Shown here one piece after another: positions 15,381 to 16,338 of a DNA stretch of 16,338 bases. The stretch comes from Chloroflexota bacterium (GTDB lineage Bacteria > Chloroflexota > Dormibacteria > CF-121). Under the pieces are notes generated by a model. It searched no databases, was not told where the DNA came from, and was given only the letters and a program-made list of their open reading frames with translations. The DNA is taken from NCBI GenBank assembly GCA_005880605.1, contig VBIS01000167.1, forward strand, positions 1-16,338, read 5' to 3'. The number at the start of each line of letters is the position of its first letter. Position 1 is the first letter of the stretch. A program made the translations under genes and the position numbers.

Positions 15381-16338
15381 TTATGACCTCCCGGTGAGTT
15401 GGCGCTGGACGGTCTTGTCGAGGTCGGCGGAGAAGGGTCCTTCCTTTCCGTTGTCGATGATCCATACGTGGAGCATCGGCGGCGTCGTGATGCTGGTCGA
15501 GCCGACCGGGCAGGTCCAGAAGGGTGTCTCGAAGCTGAATTCGAAGCCGAAGGGGGAGAAGCAGATGCCCTCGTGCTGATGCCACTGGGTTAGCGGCCCG
15601 CCCGGGTCGGGACCCCACTGGCCGGCACGCGGCATCTGGTACATGGCGCCGATCAGCTGCAGTCCGTGCGTCGTCGTCGCGTAGACGAGCGCCTGCGGTC
15701 GGTTCGGATCCAGGACGGCGGCCGCGTTCCCCTTGTTCTCGAAGTGGCGCAATGGTTCGGCACTCGAGGCCGGGCCGGGCTTGAAGCCGGCTAAGATCGC
15801 CGCGGCCGGATCCTGGTAGCGGGCGATGCTGAGTCGAGTGTCGGCCAGCAGTCTCGCAGCGGCCGCCTGTTGCTCCGGAGTGGCAACCTCGGCGACCGGT
15901 TGTAGCAGCGCGCCGGCGTGGGCATGTAGCGCATCGGGGTGAGCCAGCCCGCCGACCCAGATGCCGAGCGTCGTGAGGCATGCCATCAACGGAAACGCCG
16001 TCGCCCGCCAGGCGCGACGCGGCCGGGTGCGGCGGGTCGGGTTCGCGAGCCGCATAAGTAGGCCGAGCGCGACGAGCTCGATGAGTTTGCACGCGATGCC
16101 GATTTGGTCCGGCGTTTCCCAGCCGGCGACGACCCAAACGATGTACGCGGCGATGGTTGCCGCCAGCCAGAGAACGGCGGGTCGGCGCCACCAGGTCGTG
16201 AGAAAGGCGGCGATCGCGAAACCGACGAAGCCGAGCCCATCGATGACGAACAGTAGCCCGGTGATCCCTTCGTGACCGGGTGCGAGCGCGAGATGGATTC
16301 CGCCGCTCAGCAACATCAAGGTAGCGGCAAGTTTCGTG
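15381..16338 (-). CDS. Membrane protein with extracytoplasmic WHxHxxxC domain (5' end outside window)
   Basis: At least 312 residues, of unknown function. The frame is open to the window edge with no convincing start; TTG/ATG codons near 16314-16319 fall inside the first hydrophobic helix, so the N-terminus probably lies beyond the window. About five membrane helices (to roughly residue 130) are followed by a soluble domain of about 180 residues. It begins HPDALHAHAGALLQP and contains HFENKGNAAAVLDPNRPQALVYATTTHGLQLIGAMYQMP, GGPLTQWHQHEGICFSPFGFEF and LHVWIIDN. The histidines and cysteine of WHQHEGIC, with the outer HAH, look like possible metal ligands. The domain is probably extracytoplasmic (inference from topology). 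It is translationally coupled to the small membrane protein downstream. Confidence 0.7.
   Translation of the reverse strand, partial: TKLAATLMLLSGGIHLALAPGHEGITGLLFVIDGLGFVGFAIAAFLTTWWRRPAVLWLAATIAAYIVWVVAGWETPDQIGIACKLIELVALGLLMRLANPTRRTRPRRAWRATAFPLMACLTTLGIWVGGLAHPDALHAHAGALLQPVAEVATPEQQAAAARLLADTRLSIARYQDPAAAILAGFKPGPASSAEPLRHFENKGNAAAVLDPNRPQALVYATTTHGLQLIGAMYQMPRAGQWGPDPGGPLTQWHQHEGICFSPFGFEFSFETPFWTCPVGSTSITTPPMLHVWIIDNGKEGPFSADLDKTVQRQLTGRS

Overview
The window is GC-rich bacterial chromosome, with about 15 genes packed on both strands, frequent GTG/TTG starts and several overlapping gene ends. It carries a form I aerobic CO dehydrogenase, a CUT2-type sugar importer with a half-size ATPase, a BTAD regulator and an FtsH with a HESGH zinc motif. 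This mix suggests a terrestrial or soil trace-gas oxidiser of the Dormibacterota/Chloroflexota/Actinomycetota grade. That placement is inference; no rRNA or marker gene in the window settles it.

Left part (1-7700, + strand): a CO dehydrogenase locus. In order it holds a 5'-truncated CoxE-like VWA protein, an XdhC-family chaperone, a molybdopterin-binding-fold protein, coxM (FAD subunit), coxS ([2Fe-2S] subunit), coxL (Mo/Cu catalytic subunit) and a second XdhC protein fused to a C-terminal YHS domain. CoxL carries the form I active-site loop AYRCSFR, so this is predicted to be a true CO dehydrogenase rather than a form II or xanthine dehydrogenase paralogue. Structural genes have the form I M-S-L order. 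A consensus-like sigma-70 promoter (TTGACA, 17 nt, TAGGGT) sits directly before coxM, and its spacer is exactly filled by an imperfect palindrome that could be an operator. The accessory proteins would insert and sulfurate/metallate the Mo-cofactor, and CO electrons would enter the respiratory chain.

Middle (7625-9025): the cox cluster ends in a convergent overlap with a small minus-strand pair, a YCII-like protein and a DUF1059 protein. The YCII-like protein seems to have lost its normal C-terminus to the xdhC-YHS 3' end, which hints at a recombination joint. A BTAD/SARP-type regulator diverges from this pair and converges on ftsH; the two stop codons share one CTAG.

Right part (9022-16338): ftsH (minus) is divergent from a GlsB/YeaQ-type small membrane protein (plus) with a good promoter. 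After a 15-bp perfect hairpin comes a CUT2 sugar ABC importer: a XylF-like lipoprotein, a single-domain ATPase and a permease. The binding-protein gene is separated from the ATPase gene by a GC-only hairpin and a leaderless-type promoter. At the right edge are two minus-strand membrane proteins of unknown function; the larger one is cut by the window edge and has an extracytoplasmic domain with a WHxHxxxC motif. There is no gene-free stretch over 300 bases. I found no tRNA, rRNA, CRISPR array, insertion sequence or phage gene.
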